Source of the DNA: Auanema rhodensis
Lineage: Eukaryota; Nematoda; Chromadorea; Rhabditida; Rhabditidae
Direction: 5' to 3'
Assembly: GCA_964057225.1 (NCBI GenBank)
Contig: CAXKVF010000088.1
Coordinates: 1-64,000 of the forward strand
Length of the DNA stretch: 64,000 nt
Shown: piece by piece, positions 39,233 through 55,000 of the stretch
How positions within the stretch are numbered: position 1 is the first letter of the stretch
Layout of the letters: every line of letters begins with the position of its first letter
Made by a program: the position numbers and the translations under genes
The notes under the pieces: model-generated
Told to the model about the DNA's origin: nothing
What the model saw: only the letters and a program-made list of their open reading frames with translations
The model's database searches: none

Positions 39233-42200
39233 AAGTGCACATCACGTGTACATTTAATTAGCATAAATTAAAGTTCACGTAAATTTCAAAGTCATGGTTA
39301 CCATGAACCAATATCAATAAAAATTTGTTTTTAGACTAATATGGACATGAGGAATCTAATTTTGACAACCGCATCTCTTTATCTTTCACGTGAAGCGAGT
39401 TACATACCAAGTGCACATCACGTGTACATTTAATTAGCATAAATTAAAGTTCACGTAAATTTCAAAGTCATGGTTACCATGAACCAATATCAATAAAAAT
39501 TTGTTTTTAGACTAATATGGACATGGGGAATCTAATTTTGAAAACCGCATCTCTTTATCTTTCACGTGAAGCGAGTTACATACCAAGTGCACATCACGTG
39601 TACATTTAATTAGCATAAATTAAAGTTCACGTAAATTTCAAAGTCATGGTTACCATGAACCAATATCAATAAAAATTTGTTTTTAGACTAATATGGACAT
39701 GGGGAATCTAATTTTGAAAACCGCATCTCTTTATCTTTCACGTGAAGCGAGTTACATACCAAGTGCACATCACGTGTACATTTAATTAGCATAAATTAAA
39801 GTTCACGTAAATTTCAAGGCATGGTTACCATGAACCAATATCAATAAAAATTTGTTTTTAGACTAATATGGACATGGGGAATCTAATTTTGACAACCGCA
39901 TCTCTTTATCTTTCACGTGAAGCGAGTTACATACCAAGTGCACATCACGTGTACATTTAATTAGCATAAATTAAAGTTCACGTAAATTTCAAAGTCATGG
40001 TTACCATGAACCAATAACAATAAAAATTTGTTTTTAGACTAATATGGACATGGGGAATCTAATTTTGAAAACCGCATCTCTTTATCTTTCACGTGAAGCG
40101 AGTTACATACCAAGTGCACATCACGTGTACATTTAATTAGCATAAATTAAAGTTCACGTAAATTTCAAAGTCATGGTTACCATGAACCAATATCAATAAA
40201 AATTTGTTTTTAGACTAATATGGACATGGGGAATCTAATTTTGAAAACCGCATCTCTTTATCTTTCACGTGAAGCGAGTTACATACCAAGTGCACATCAC
40301 GTGTACATTTAATTAGCATAAATTAAAGTTCACGTAAATTTCAAAGTCATGGTTACCATGCACCAATATCAATAAAAATTTGTTATTAGACTAATATGGA
40401 CATGGGGAATCTAATTTTGAAAACCGCATCTCTTTATCTTTCACGTGAAGCGAGTTACATACCAAGTGCACATCACGTGTACATTTAATTAGCATAAATT
40501 AAAGTTCACGTAAATTTCAAAGTCATGGTTACCATGAACCAATATCAATAAAAATTTGTTTTTAGACTAATATGGACATGGGGAATCTAATTTTGAAAAC
40601 CGCATCTCTTTATCTTTCACGTGAAGCGAGTTACATACCAAGTGCACATCACGTGTACATTTAATTAGCATAAATTAAAGTTCACGTAAATTTCAAAGTC
40701 ATGGTTACCATGAACCAATATCAATAAAAATTTGTTTTCAGACTAATATGGACATGGGGAATCTAATTTTGAAAACCGCATCTCTTTATCTTTCACGTGA
40801 AGCGAGTTACATACCAAGTGCACATCACGTGTACATTTAATTAGCATAAATTAAAGTTCACGTAAATTTCAAAGTCATGGTTACCATGAAGCAATATCAA
40901 TAAAAATTTGTTTTTAGACTAATATGGACATGTGGAATCTAATTTTGAAAACCGCATCTCTTTATCTTTCACGTGAAGCGAGTTACATACCAAGTGCACA
41001 TCACGTGTACATTTAATTAGCATAAATTAAAGTTCACGTAAATTTCAAAGTCATGGTTACCATGAACCAATATCAATAAAAATTTGTTTTTAGACTAATA
41101 TGGACATGGGGAATCTAATTTTGAAAACCGCATCTCTTTATCTTTCACGTGAAGCGAGTTACATACCAAGTGCACATCACGTGTACATTTAATTAGCATA
41201 AATTAAAGTTCACGTAAATTTCAAGGCATGGTTACCATGAACCAATATCAATAAAAATTTGTTTTTAGACTAATATGGACATGGGGAATCTAATTTTGAC
41301 AACCGCATCTCTTTATCTTTCACGTGAAGCGAGTTACATACCAAGTGCACATCACGTGTACATTTAATTAGCATAAATTAAAGTTCACGTAAATTTCAAA
41401 GTCATGGTTACCATGAACCAATAACAATAAAAATTTGTTTTTAGACTAATATGGACATGGGGAATCTAATTTTGAAAACCGCATCTCTTTATCTTTCACG
41501 TGAAGCGAGTTACATACCAAGTGCACATCACGTGTACATTTAATTAGCATAAATTAAAGTTCACGTAAATTTCAAAGTCATGGTTACCATGAACCAATAT
41601 CAATAAAAATTTGTTTTTAGACTAATATGGACATGGGGAATCTAATTTTGAAAACCGCATCTCTTTATCTTTCACGTGAAGCGAGTTACATACCAAGTGC
41701 ACATCACGTGTACATTTAATTAGCATAAATTAAAGTTCACGTAAATTTCAAAGTCATGGTTACCATGCACCAATATCAATAAAAATTTGTTATTAGACTA
41801 ATATGGACATGGGGAATCTAATTTTGAAAACCGCATCTCTTTATCTTTCACGTGAAGCGAGTTACATACCAAGTGCACATCACGTGTACATTTAATTAGC
41901 ATAAATTAAAGTTCACGTAAATTTCAAAGTCATGGTTACCATGAACCAATATCAATAAAAATTTGTTTTTAGACTAATATGGACATGGGGAATCTAATTT
42001 TGAAAACCGCATCTCTTTATCTTTCACGTGAAGCGAGTTACATACCAAGTGCACATCACGTGTACATTTAATTAGCATAAATTAAAGTTCACGTAAATTT
42101 CAAAGTCATGGTTACCATGAACCAATATCAATAAAAATTTGTTTTCAGACTAATATGGACATGGGGAATCTAATTTTGAAAACCGCATCTCTTTATCTTT

Positions 42201-43630
42201 CACGTGAAGCGAGTTACATACCAAGTGCACATCACGTGTACATTTAATTAGCATAAATTAAAGTTCACGTAAATTTCAAAGTCATGGTTACCATGAAGCA
42301 ATATCAATAAAAATTTGTTTTTAGACTAATATGGACATGTGGAATCTAATTTTGAAAACCGCATCTCTTTATCTTTCACGTGAAGCGAGTTACATACCAA
42401 GTGCACATCACGTGTACATTTAATTAGCATAAATTAAAGTTCACGTAAATTTCAAAGTCATGGTTACCATGAACCAATATCAATAAAAATTTGTTTTTAG
42501 ACTAATATGGACATGGGGAATCTAATTTTGAAAACCGCATCTCTTTATCTTTCACGTGAAGCGAGTTACATACCAAGTGCACATCACGTGTACATTTAAT
42601 TAGCATAAATTAAAGTTCAAGTAAATTTCAAAGTCATGGTTACCATGAACCAATATCAATAAAAATTTGTTTTTAGACTAATATGGACATGGGGAATCTA
42701 ATTTTGAAAACCGCATCTCTTTATCTTTCACGTGAAGCGAGTTACATACCAAGTGCACATCACGTGTACATTTAATTAGCATAAATTAAAGTTCACGTAA
42801 ATTTCAAAGTCATGGTTACCATGAACCAATATCAATAAAAATTTGTTTTTAGACTAATATGGACATGGGGAATCTAATTTTGAAAACCGCATCTCTTTAT
42901 CTTTCACGTGAAGCGAGTTACATACCAAGTGCACATCACGTGTACATTTAATTAGCATAAATTAAAGTTCACGTAAATTTCAAAGTCATGGTTACCATGA
43001 ACCAATATCAATAAAAATTTGTTTTTAGACTAATATGGACATGGGGAATCTAATTTTGAAAACCGCATCTCTTTATCTTTCACGTGAAGCGAGTTACATA
43101 CCAAGTGCACATCACGTGTACATTTAATTAGCATAAATTAAAGTTCACGTAAATTTCATAGTCATGGTTACCATGAACCAATATCAATAAAAATTTGTTT
43201 TTAGACTAATATGGACATGGGGAATCTAATTTTGAAAACCGCATCTCTTCATCTTTCACGTGAAGCGAGTTACATACCAAGTGCACATCACGTGTACATT
43301 TAATTAGCATAAATTAAAGTTCACGTAAATTTCAAAGTCATGGTTACCATGAACCAATATCAATAAAAATTTGTTTTTAGACTAATATGGACTTGGGGAA
43401 TCTAATTTTGAAAACCGCATCTCTTTATCTTTCACGTGAAGCGAGTTACATACCAAGTGCACATCACGTGTACATTTAATTAGCATAAATTAAAGTTCAC
43501 GTAAAATTCAAAGTCATGGTTACCATGCACCAATATCAATAAAAATTTGTTTTTAGACTAATATGGACATGGGGAATCTAATTTTGAAAACCGCATCTCT
43601 TTATCTTTCACGTGAAGCGAGTTACATACC
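38881..43630 (+). repeat. Segmental duplication, downstream copy (4750 bp)
   Basis: Counterpart of 25683-30432 at offset 13198. It includes two 8-monomer units at 39761-41167 and 41168-42574 with the AAGGC deletion at 39816 and 41223, TGTTATTAG near 40384 and 41790, TTTTCAG near 40738 and 42144, and G with CATGTGGAATC near 40890-40933 and 42297-42340. After 43455 there are two F-C monomers where the upstream copy has one, then GACTTGG at 43921. Confidence 0.92.
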
Positions 43631-45566
43631 AAGTGCACATCACGTGTACATTTAATTAGCATAAATTAAAGTTCACGTAAAATTCAAAGTCATGGTTACC
43701 ATGCACCAATATCAATAAAAATTTGTTTTTAGACTAATATGGACATGGGGAATCTAATTTTGAAAACCGCATCTCTTTATCTTTCACGTGAAGCGAGTTA
43801 CATACCAAGTGCACATCACGTGTACATTTAATTAGCATAAATTAAAGTTCACGTAAATTTCAAAGTCATGGTTACCATGAACCAATATCAATAAAAATTT
43901 GTTTTTAGACTAATATGGACTTGGGGAATCTAATTTTGAAAACCGCATCTCTTTATCTTTCACGTGAAGCGAGTTACATACCAAGTGCACATCACGTGTA
44001 CATTTAATTAGCATAAATTAAAGTTCACGTAAAATTCAAAGTCATGGTTACCATGCACCAATATCAATAAAAATTTGTTTTTAGACTAATATGGACATGG
44101 GGAATCTAATTTTGAAAACCGCATCTCTTTATCTTTCACGTGAAGCGAGTTACATACCAAGTGCACATCACGTGTACATTTAATTAGCATAAATTAAAGT
44201 TCACGTAAAATTCAAAGTCATGGTTACCATGCACCAATATCAATAAAAATTTGTTTTTAGACTAATATGGACATGGGGAATCTAATTTTGAAAACCGCAT
44301 CTCTTCATCTTTCACGTGAAGCGAGTTACATACCAAGTGCACATCACGTGTACATTTAATTAGCATAAATTAAAGTTCACGTAAATTTCAAAGTCATGGT
44401 TACCATGAACCAATATCAATAAAAATTTGTTTTTAGACTAATATGGACATGGGGAATCTAATTTTGAAAACCGCATCTCTTTATCTTTCACGTGAAGCGA
44501 GTTACATACCAAGTGCACATCACGTGTACATTTAATTAGCATAAATTAAAGTTCACGTAAATTTCAAAGTCATGGTTACCATGAACCAATATCAATAAAA
44601 ATTTGTTTTTAGACTAATATGGACATGGGGAATCTAATTTTGAAAACCGCATCTCTTTATCTTTCACGTGAAGCGAGTTACATACCAAGTGCACATCACG
44701 TGTACATTTAATTAGCATAAATTAAAGTTCACGTAAAATTCAAAGTCATGGTTACCATGCACCAATATCAATAAAAATTTGTTTGTAGACTAATATGGAC
44801 ATGGGGAATCTAATTTTGAAAACCGCATCTCTTTATCTTTCACGTGAAGCGAGTTACATACCAAGTGCACATCACGTGTACATTTAATTAGCATAAATTA
44901 AAGTTCACGTAAATTTCAAAGTCATGGTTACCATGCACCAATATCAATAAAAATTTGTTTTTAGACTAATATGGACATGGGGAATCTAATTTTGGAAACC
45001 GCATCTCTTTATCTTTCACGTGAAGCGAGTTACATACCAAGTGCACATCACGTGTACATTTAATTAGCATAAATTAAAGTTCACGTAAATTTCAAAGTCA
45101 TGGTTACCATGAAGCAATATCAATAAAAATTAGTTTTTAGACTAATATGGACATGGGGAATCTAATTTTGAAAACCGCATCTCTTTATCTTTCACGTGAA
45201 GCGAGTTACATACCAAGTGCACATCACGTGTACATTTAATTAGCATAAATTAAAGTTCACGTAAATTTCAAAGTCATGGTTACCATGAAGCAATATCAAT
45301 AAAAATTTGTTTTTAGACTAATATGGACATGGGGAATCTAATTTTGAAAACCGCATCTCTTTATCTTTCACGTGAAGCGAGTTACATACCAAGTGCACAT
45401 CACGTGTACATTTAATTAGCATAAATTAAAGTTCACGTAAATTTCAAAGTCATGGTTACCATGAAGCAATATCAATAAAAATTTGTTTTTAGACTAATAT
45501 GGACATGGGGAATCTAATTTTGAAAACCGCATCTCTTTATCTTTCACGTGAAGCGAGTTACATACC
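43631..45566 (+). repeat. Transition to G-rich subfamily
   Basis: Begins with F-C monomers paired in twos (43631, 43983, 44159), passes through A monomers and one TTTGTAGAC variant near 44784, and ends in a run of G monomers from about 45109 onward. G monomers are uncommon between 12.3 and 45 kb but frequent from here to the end of the window, so subfamily composition changes within this segment. No non-satellite sequence. Confidence 0.8.
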
Positions 45567-48500
45567 AAGTGCCCATCACGTGTACATTTAATTAGCATAA
45601 ATTAAAGTTCACGTAAATTTCAAAGTCATGGTTACCATGAAGCAATATCAATAAAAATTTGTTTTTAGACTAATATGGACATGGGGAATCTAATTTTGAA
45701 AACCGCATCTCTTTATCTTTCACGTGAAGCGAGTTACATACCAAGTGCACATCACGTGTACATTTAATTAGCATAAATTAAAGTTCACGTAAATTTCAAA
45801 GTCATGGTTACCATGAACCAATATCAATAAAAATTTGTTTTTAGACTAATATGGACATGGGGAATCTAATTTTGAAAACCGCATCTCTTTATCTTTCACG
45901 TGAAGCGAGTTACATACCAAGTGCACATCACGTGTACATTTAATTAGCATGAATTAAAGTTCACGTAAATTTCAAAGTCATGGTTACCATGCACCAATAT
46001 CAATAAAAATTTGTTTTTAGACTAATATGGACATGGGGAATCTAATTTTGAAAACCGCATCTCTTTATCTTTCACGTGAAGCGAGTTACATACCAAGTGC
46101 ACATCACGCGTACATTTAATTAGCATAAATTAAAGTTCACGTAAATTTCAAAGTCATGGTTACCATGCACCAATATCAATAAAAATTTGTTTTTAGACTA
46201 ATATGGACATGGGGGATCTAATTTTGAAAACCGCATCTCTTTATCTTTCACGTGAAGCGAGTTACATACCAAGTGCACATCACGTGTACATTTAATTAGC
46301 ATAAATTAAAGTTCACGTAAATTTCAAAGTCATGGTTACCATGAAGCAATATCAATAAAAATTTGTTTTTAGACTAATATGGACATGGGGAATCTAATTT
46401 TGAAAACCGCATCTCTTTATCTTTCACGTGAAGCGAGTTACATACCAAGTGCACATCACGTGTACATTTAATTAGCATAAATTAAAGTTCACGTAAATTT
46501 CAAAGTCATGGTTACCATGAACCAATATCAATAAAAATTTGTTTTTAGACTAATATGGACATGGGGAATCTAATTTTGAAAACCGCATCTCTTTATCTTT
46601 CATGTGAAGCGAGTTACATACCAAGTGCACATCACGTGTACATTTAATTAGCATAAATTAAAGTTCACGTAAATTTCAAAGTCATGGTTACCATGAACCA
46701 ATATCAATAAAAATTTGTTTTTAGACTAATATGGACATGGGGAATCTAATTTTGAAAACCGCATCTCTTTATCTTTCACGTGAAGCGAGTTACATACCAA
46801 GTGCACATCACGTGTACATTTAATTAGCATAAATTAAAGTTCACGTAAATTTCAAAGTCATGGTTACCATGAAGCAATATCAATAAAAATTTGTTTTTAG
46901 ACTAATATGGACATGGGGAATCTAATTTTGAAAACCGCATCTCTTTATCTTTCACGTGAAGCGAGTTACATACCAAGTGCCCATCACGTGTACATTTAAT
47001 TAGCATAAATTAAAGTTCACGTAAATTTCAAAGTCATGGTTACCATGAAGCAATATCAATAAAAATTTGTTTTTAGACTAATATGGACATGGGGAATCTA
47101 ATTTTGAAAACCGCATCTCTTTATCTTTCACGTGAAGCGAGTTACATACCAAGTGCACATCACGTGTACATTTAATTAGCATAAATTAAAGTTCACGTAA
47201 ATTTCAAAGTCATGGTTACCATGAAGCAATATCAATAAAAATTTGTTTTTAGACTAATATGGACATGGGGAATCTAATTTCGAAAACCGCATCTCTTTAT
47301 CTTTCACGTGAAGCGAGTTACATACCAAGTGCACATCACGTGTACATTTAATTAGCATAAATTAAAGTTCACGTAAATTTCAAAGTCATGGTTACCATGA
47401 ACCAATATCAATAAAAATTTGTTTTTAGACTAATATGGACATGGGGAATCTAAATTTGAAAACCGCATCTCTTTATCTTTCACGTGAAGCGAGTTACATA
47501 CCAAGTGCACATCACGTGTACATTTAATTAGCATGAATTAAAGTTCACGTAAATTTCAAAGTCATGGTTACCATGCACCAATATCAATAAAAATTTGTTT
47601 TTAGACTAATATGGACATGGGGGATCTAATTTTGAAAACCGCATCTCTTTATCTTTCACGTGAAGCGAGTTACATACCAAGTGCACATCACGTGTACATT
47701 TAATTAGCATAAATTAAAGTTCACGTAAATTTCAAAGTCATGGTTACCATGCACCAATATCAATAAAAATTTGTTTTTAGACTAATATGGACATGGGGGA
47801 TCTAATTTTGAAAACCGCATCTCTTTATCTTTCACGTGAAGCGAGTTACATACCAAGTGCACATCACGTGTACATTTAATTAGCATAAATTAAAGTTCAC
47901 GTAAATTTCAAAGTCATGGTTACCATGAAGCAATATCAATAAAAATTTGTTTTTAGACTAATATGGACATGGGGAATCTAATTTTGAAAACCGCATCTCT
48001 TTATCTTTCACGTGAAGCGAGTTACATACCAAGTGCACATCACGTGTACATTTAATTAGCATAAATTAAAGTTCACGTAAATTTCAAAGTCATGGTTACC
48101 ATGAAGCAATATCAATAAAAATTTGTTTTTAGACTAATATGGACATGGGGAATCTAAATTTGAAAACCGCATCTCTTTATCTTTCACGTGAAGCGAGTTA
48201 CATACCAAGTGCACATCACGTGTACATTTAATTAGCATGAATTAAAGTTCACGTAAATTTCAAAGTCATGGTTACCATGCACCAATATCAATAAAAATTT
48301 GTTTTTAGACTAATATGGACATGGGGAATCTAATTTTGAAAACCGCATCTCTTTATCTTTCACGTGAAGCGAGTTACATACCAAGTGCTCATCACGTGTA
48401 CATTTAATTAGCATAAATTAAAGTTCACGTAAATTTCAAAGTCATGGTTACCATGCACCAATATCAATAAAAATTTGTTTTTAGACTAATATGGACATGG

Positions 48501-49086
48501 GGGATCTAATTTTGAAAACCGCATCTCTTTATCTTTCACGTGAAGCGAGTTACATACCAAGTGCACATCACGTGTACATTTAATTAGCATAAATTAAAGT
48601 TCACGTAAATTTCAAAGTCATGGTTACCATGAAGCAATATCAATAAAAATTTGTTTTTAGACTAATATGGACATGGGGAATCTAATTTTGAAAACCGCAT
48701 CTCTTTATCTTTCACGTGAAGCGAGTTACATACCAAGTGCACATCACGTGTACATTTAATTAGCATAAATTAAAGTTCACGTAAATTTCAAAGTCATGGT
48801 TACCATGAACCAATATCAATAAAAATTTGTTTTTAGACTAATATGGACATGGGGAATCTAATTTTGAAAACCGCATCTCTTTATCTTTCATGTGAAGCGA
48901 GTTACATACCAAGTGCACATCACGTGTACATTTAATTAGCATAAATTAAAGTTCACGTAAATTTCAAAGTCATGGTTACCATGAACCAATATCAATAAAA
49001 ATTTGTTTTTAGACTAATATGGACATGGGGAATCTATTTTTGAAAACCGCATCTCTTTATCTTTCACGTGAACCGAGTTACATACC
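45567..49086 (+). repeat. G-rich zone with 8-, 9- and 13-monomer offsets
   Basis: GCCCATC recurs at 45573 and 46981 (1408 bp, 8 monomers); CATGAATT at 45951, 47535 and 48239 (1584 and 704 bp, 9 and 4 monomers); CTTTCATGTG at 46603 and 48891 (2288 bp, 13 monomers). GGGGGATC accompanies C monomers near 46211, 47621, 47797 and 48501. The order GCCC-G, (G), A, CATGAATT-C, C with GGGGGATC, G, A is kept with single monomers added or lost between copies. Confidence 0.85.
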
Positions 49087-52000
49087 AAGTGCACATCACG
49101 TGTACATTTAATTAGCATAAATTAAAGTTCACGTAAATTTCAAAGTCATGGTTACCATGAAGCAATATCAATAAAAATTTGTTTTTAGACTAATATGGAC
49201 ATGGGGAATCTAATTTTGAAAACCGCATCTCTTTATCTTTCACGTGAAGCGAGTTACATACCAAGTGCACATCCCGTGTACATTTAATTAGCATAAATTA
49301 AAGTTCACGTAAATTTCAAAGTCATGGTTACCATGAAGCAATATCAATAAAAATTTGTTTTTAGACTAATATGGACATGGGGAATCTAATTTTGAAAACC
49401 GCATCTCTTTATCTTTCACGTGAAGCGAGTTACATACCAAGTGCACATCACGTGTACATTTAATTAGCATAAATTAAAGTTCACGTAAATTTCAAAGTCA
49501 TGGTTACCATGAAGCAATATCAATAAAAATATGTTTTTAGACTAATATGGACATGGGGAATCTAATTTTGAAAACCGCATCTCTTTATCTTTCACGTGAA
49601 GCGAGTCACATACCAAGTGCACATCACGTGTACATTTAATTAGCATAAATTAAAGTTCACGTAAATTTCAAAGTCATGGTTACCATGCACCAATATCAAT
49701 AAAAATTTGTTTTTAGACTAATATGGACATGGGGAATCTAATTTTGAAAACCGCATCTCTTTATCTTTCACGTGAAGCGAGTTACATACCAAGTGCACAT
49801 CACGTGTACATTTAATTAGCATAAATTAAAGTTCACGTAAATTTCAAAGTCATGGTTACCATGAAGCAATATCAATAAAAATATGTTTTTAGACTAATAT
49901 GGACATGGGGAATCTAATTTCGAAAACCGCATCTCTTTATCTTTCACGTGAAGCGAGTTACATACCAAGTGCACATCACGTGTACATTTAATTAGCATAA
50001 ATTAAAGTTCACGTAAATTTCAAAGTCATGGTTACCATGAAGCAATATCAATAAAAATTTGTTTTTAGACTAATATGGACATGGGGAATCTAATTTTGAA
50101 AACCGCATCTCTTTATCTTTCACGTGAAGCGAGTTACATACCAAGTGCACATCACGTGTACATTTAATTAGCATAAATTAAAGTTCACGTAAATTTCAAA
50201 GTCATGGTTACCATGAAGCAATATCAATAAAAATTTGTTTTTAGACTAATATGGACATGGGGAATCTAATTTTGAAAACCGCATCTCTTTATCTTTCACG
50301 TGAAGCGAGTTACATACCAAGTGCACATCACGTGTACATTTAATTAGCATAAATTAAAGTTCACGTAAATTTCAAAGTCATGGTTACCATGAACCAATAT
50401 CAATAAAAATTTGTTTTTAGACTAATATGGACATGGGGAATCTAATTTTGAAAACCGCATCTCTTTATCTTTTATGTGAAGCGAGTTACATACCAAGTGC
50501 ACATCACGTGTACATTTAATTAGCATAAATTAAAGTTCACGTAAATTTCAAAGTCATGGTTACCATGCACCAATATCAATAAAAATTTGTTTTTAGACTA
50601 ATATGGACATGGGGAATCTAATTTTGAAAACCGCATCTCTTTATCTTTCACGTGAAGCGAGTTACATACCAAGTGCACATCACGTGTACATTTAATTAGC
50701 ATAAATTAAAGTTCACGTAAATTTCAAAGTCATGGTTACCATGAACCAATATCAATAAAAATTTGTTTTTAGACTAATATGGACATGTGGAATCTAATTT
50801 TGAAAACCGCATCTCTTTATCTTTCACGTGAAGCGAGTTACATACCAAGTGCACATCACGTGTACATTTAATAAGCATAAATTAAAGTTCACGTAAATTT
50901 CAAAGTCATGGTTACCATGAAGCAATATCAATAAAAATTTGTTTTTAGACTAATATGGACATGGGGAATCTAATTTTGAAAACCGCATCTCTTTATCTTT
51001 CACGTGAAGCGAGTTACATACCAAGTGCACATCACGTGTACATTTAATTAGCATAAATTAAAGTTCACGTAAATTTCAAAGTCATGGTTACCATGAACCA
51101 ATATCAATAAAAATTTGTTTTTAGACTAATATGGACATGGGGAATCTAATTTTGAAAACCGCATCTCTTTATCTTTTATGTGAAGCGAGTTACATACCAA
51201 GTGCACATCACGTGTACATTTAATTAGCATAAATTAAAGTTCACGTAAATTTCAAAGTCATGGTTACCATGCACCAATATCAATAAAAATTTGTTTTTAG
51301 ACTAATATGGACATGGGGAATCTAATTTTGAAAACCGCATCTCTTTATCTTTCACGTGAAGCGAGTTACATACCAAGTGCACATTACGTGTACATTTAAT
51401 TAGCATAAATTAAAGTTCACGTAAATTTCAAAGTCATGGTTACCATGAACCAATATCAATAAAAATTTGTTTTTAGACTAATATGGACATGGGGAATCTA
51501 ATTTTGAAAACCGCATCTCTTTATCTTTCACGTGAAGCGAGTTACATACCAAGTGCACATCACGTGTACATTTAATTAGCATAAATTAAAGTTCACGTAA
51601 ATTTCAAAGTCATGGTTACCATGCACCAATATCAATAAAAATTTGTTTTTAGACTAATATGGACATGGGGAATCTAATTTTGAAAACCGCATCTCTTTAT
51701 CTTTCACGTGAAGCGAGTTACATACCAAGTGCACATCACGTGTACATTTAATTAGCATAAATTAAAGTTCACGTAAATTTCAAAGTCATGGTTACCATGC
51801 ACCAATATCAATAAAAATTTGTTTTTAGACTAATATGGACATGGGGAATCTAATTTTGAAAACCGCATCTCTTTATCTTTCACGTGAAGCGAGTTACATA
51901 CCAAGTGCACATCACGTGTACATTTAATTAGCATAAATTAAAGTTCACGTAAATTTCAAAGTCATGGTTACCATGCACCAATATCAATAAAAATTTGTTT

Positions 52001-55000
52001 TTAGACTAATATGGACATGGGGAATCTAATTTTGAAAACCGCATCTCTTTATCTTTCACGTGAAGCGAGTTACATACCAAGTGCACATCACGTGTACATT
52101 TAATTAGCATAAATTAAAGTTCACGTAAATTTCAAAGTCATGGTTACCATGAAGCAATATCAATAAAAATTTGTTTTTAGACTAATATGGACATGGGGAA
52201 TCTAATTTTGAAAACCGCATCTCTTTATCTTTCACGTGAAGCGAGTTACATACCAAGTGCACATCACGTGTACATTTAATTAGCATAAATTAAAGTTCAC
52301 GTAAATTTCAAAGTCATGGTTACCATGAAGCAATATCAATAAAAATTTGTTTTTAGACTAATATGGACATGGGGAATCTAATTCTGAAAACCGCATCTCT
52401 TTATCTTTCACGTGAAGCGAGTTACATACCAAGTGCACATTACGTGTACATTTAATTAGCATAAATTAAAGTTCACGTAAAATTCAAAGTCATGGTTACC
52501 ATGCACCAATATCAATAAAAATTTGTTTTTAGACTAATATGGACATGGGGAATCTAATTTTGAAAACCGCATCTCTTTATCTTTCACGTGAAGCGAGTTA
52601 CATACCAAGTGCACATCACGTGTACATTTAATTAGCATAAATTAAAGTTCACGTAAATTTCAAAGTCATGGTTACCATGAAGCAATATCAATAAAAATTT
52701 GTTTTTAGACTAATATGGACATGGGGAATCTAATTCTGAAAACCGCATCTCTTTATCTTTCACGTGAAGCGAGTTACATACCAAGTGCACATTACGTGTA
52801 CATTTAATTAGCATAAATTAAAGTTCACGTAAAATTCAAAGTCATGGTTACCATGCACCAATATCAATAAAAATTTGTTTTTAGACTAATATGGACATGG
52901 GGAATCTAATTTTGAAAACCGCATCTCTTTATCTTTCACGTGAAGCGAGTTACATACCAAGTGCACATCACGTGTACATTTAATTAGCATAAATTAAAGT
53001 TCACGTAAATTTCAAAGTCATGGTTACCATGAACCAATATCAATAAAAATTTGTTTTTAGACTAATATGGACATGGGGAATCTAATTTTGAAAACCGCAT
53101 CTCTTTATCTTTCACGTGAAGCGAGTTACATACCAAGTGCACATCACGTGTACATTTAATTAGCATAAATTAAAGTTCACGTAAATTTCAAAGTCATGGT
53201 TACCATGAACCAATATCAATACAAATTTGTTTTTAGACTAATATGGACATGGGGAATCTAATTTTGAAAACCGCATCTCTTTATCTTTCACGTGAAGCGA
53301 GTTACATACCAAGTGCACATTACGTGTACATTTAATTAGCATAAATTAAAGTTCACGTAAAATTCAAAGTCATGGTTACCATGCACCAATATCAATAAAA
53401 ATTTGTTTTTAGACTAATATGGACATGGGGAATCTAATTTTGAAAACCGCATCTCTTCATCTTTCACGTGAAGCGAGTTACATACCAAGTGCACATCACG
53501 TGTACATTTAATTAGCATAAATTAAAGTTCACGTAAATTTCAAAGTCATGGTTACCATGCACCAATATCAATAAAAATTTGTTTTTAGACTAATATGGAC
53601 ATGGGGAATCTAATTTTGAAAACCGCATCTCTTTATCTTTCACGTGAAGCGAGTTACATACCAAGTGCACATCACGTGTACATTTAATTAGCATAAATTA
53701 AAGTTCACGTAAATTTCAAAGTCATGGTTACCATGAACCAATATCAATACAAATTTGTTTTTAGACTAATATGGACATGGGGAATCTAATTTTGAAAACC
53801 GCATCTCTTCATCTTTCACGTGAAGCGAGTTACATACCAAGTGCACATCACGTGTACATTTAATTAGCATAAATTAAAGTTCACGTAAATTTCAAAGTCA
53901 TGGTTACCATGAAGCAATATCAATAAAAATTTGTTTTTAGACTAATATGGACATGGGGAATCTAATTTTGAAAACCGCATCTCTTTATCTTTCACGTGAA
54001 GCGAGTTACATACCAAGTGCACATCACGTGTACATTTAATTAGCATAAATTAAAGTTCACGTAAATTTCAAAGTCATGGTTACCATGAACCAATATCAAT
54101 AAAAATTTGTTTTTAGACTAATATGGACATGGGGAATCTAATTTTGAAAACCGCATCTCTTTATCTTTCACGTGAAGCGAGTTACATACCAAGTGCACAT
54201 CACGTGTACATTTAATTAGCATAAATTAAAGTTCACGTAAAATTCAAAGTCATGGTTACCATGCACCAATATCAATAAAAATTTGTTTTTAGACTAATAT
54301 GGACATGGGGAATCTAATTTTGAAAACCGCATCTCTTTATCTTTTACGTGAAGCGAGTTACATACCAAGTGCACATCACGTATACATTTAATTAGCATAA
54401 ATTAAAGTTCACGTAAATTTCAAAGTCATGGTTACCATGAACCAATATCAATAAAAATTTGTTTTTAGACTAATATGGACATGGGGAATCTAATTTTGAA
54501 AACCGCATCTCTTTATCTTTCACGTGAAGCGAGTTACATACCAAGTGCACATCACGTGTACATTTAATCAGCATAAATTAAAGTTCACGTAAATTTCAAA
54601 GTCATGGTTACCATGCACCAATATCAATAAAAATTTGTTTTTAGACTAATATGGACATGGGGAATCTAATTTTGAAAACCGCATCTCTTTATCTTTCACG
54701 TGAAGCGAGTTACATACCAAGTGCACATCACGTGTACATTTAATTAGCATAAATTAAAGTTCACGTAAATTTCAAAGTCATGGTTACCATGAACCAATAT
54801 CAATAAAAATTTGTTTTTAGACTAATATGGACATGGGGAATCTAATTTTGAAAACCGCATCTCTTTATCTTTCACGTGAAGCGAGTTACATACCAAGTGC
54901 ACATCACGTGTACATTTAATTAGCATAAATTAAAGTTCACGTAAATTTCAAAGTCATGGTTACCATGAAGCAATATCAATAAAAATTTGTTTTTAGACTA

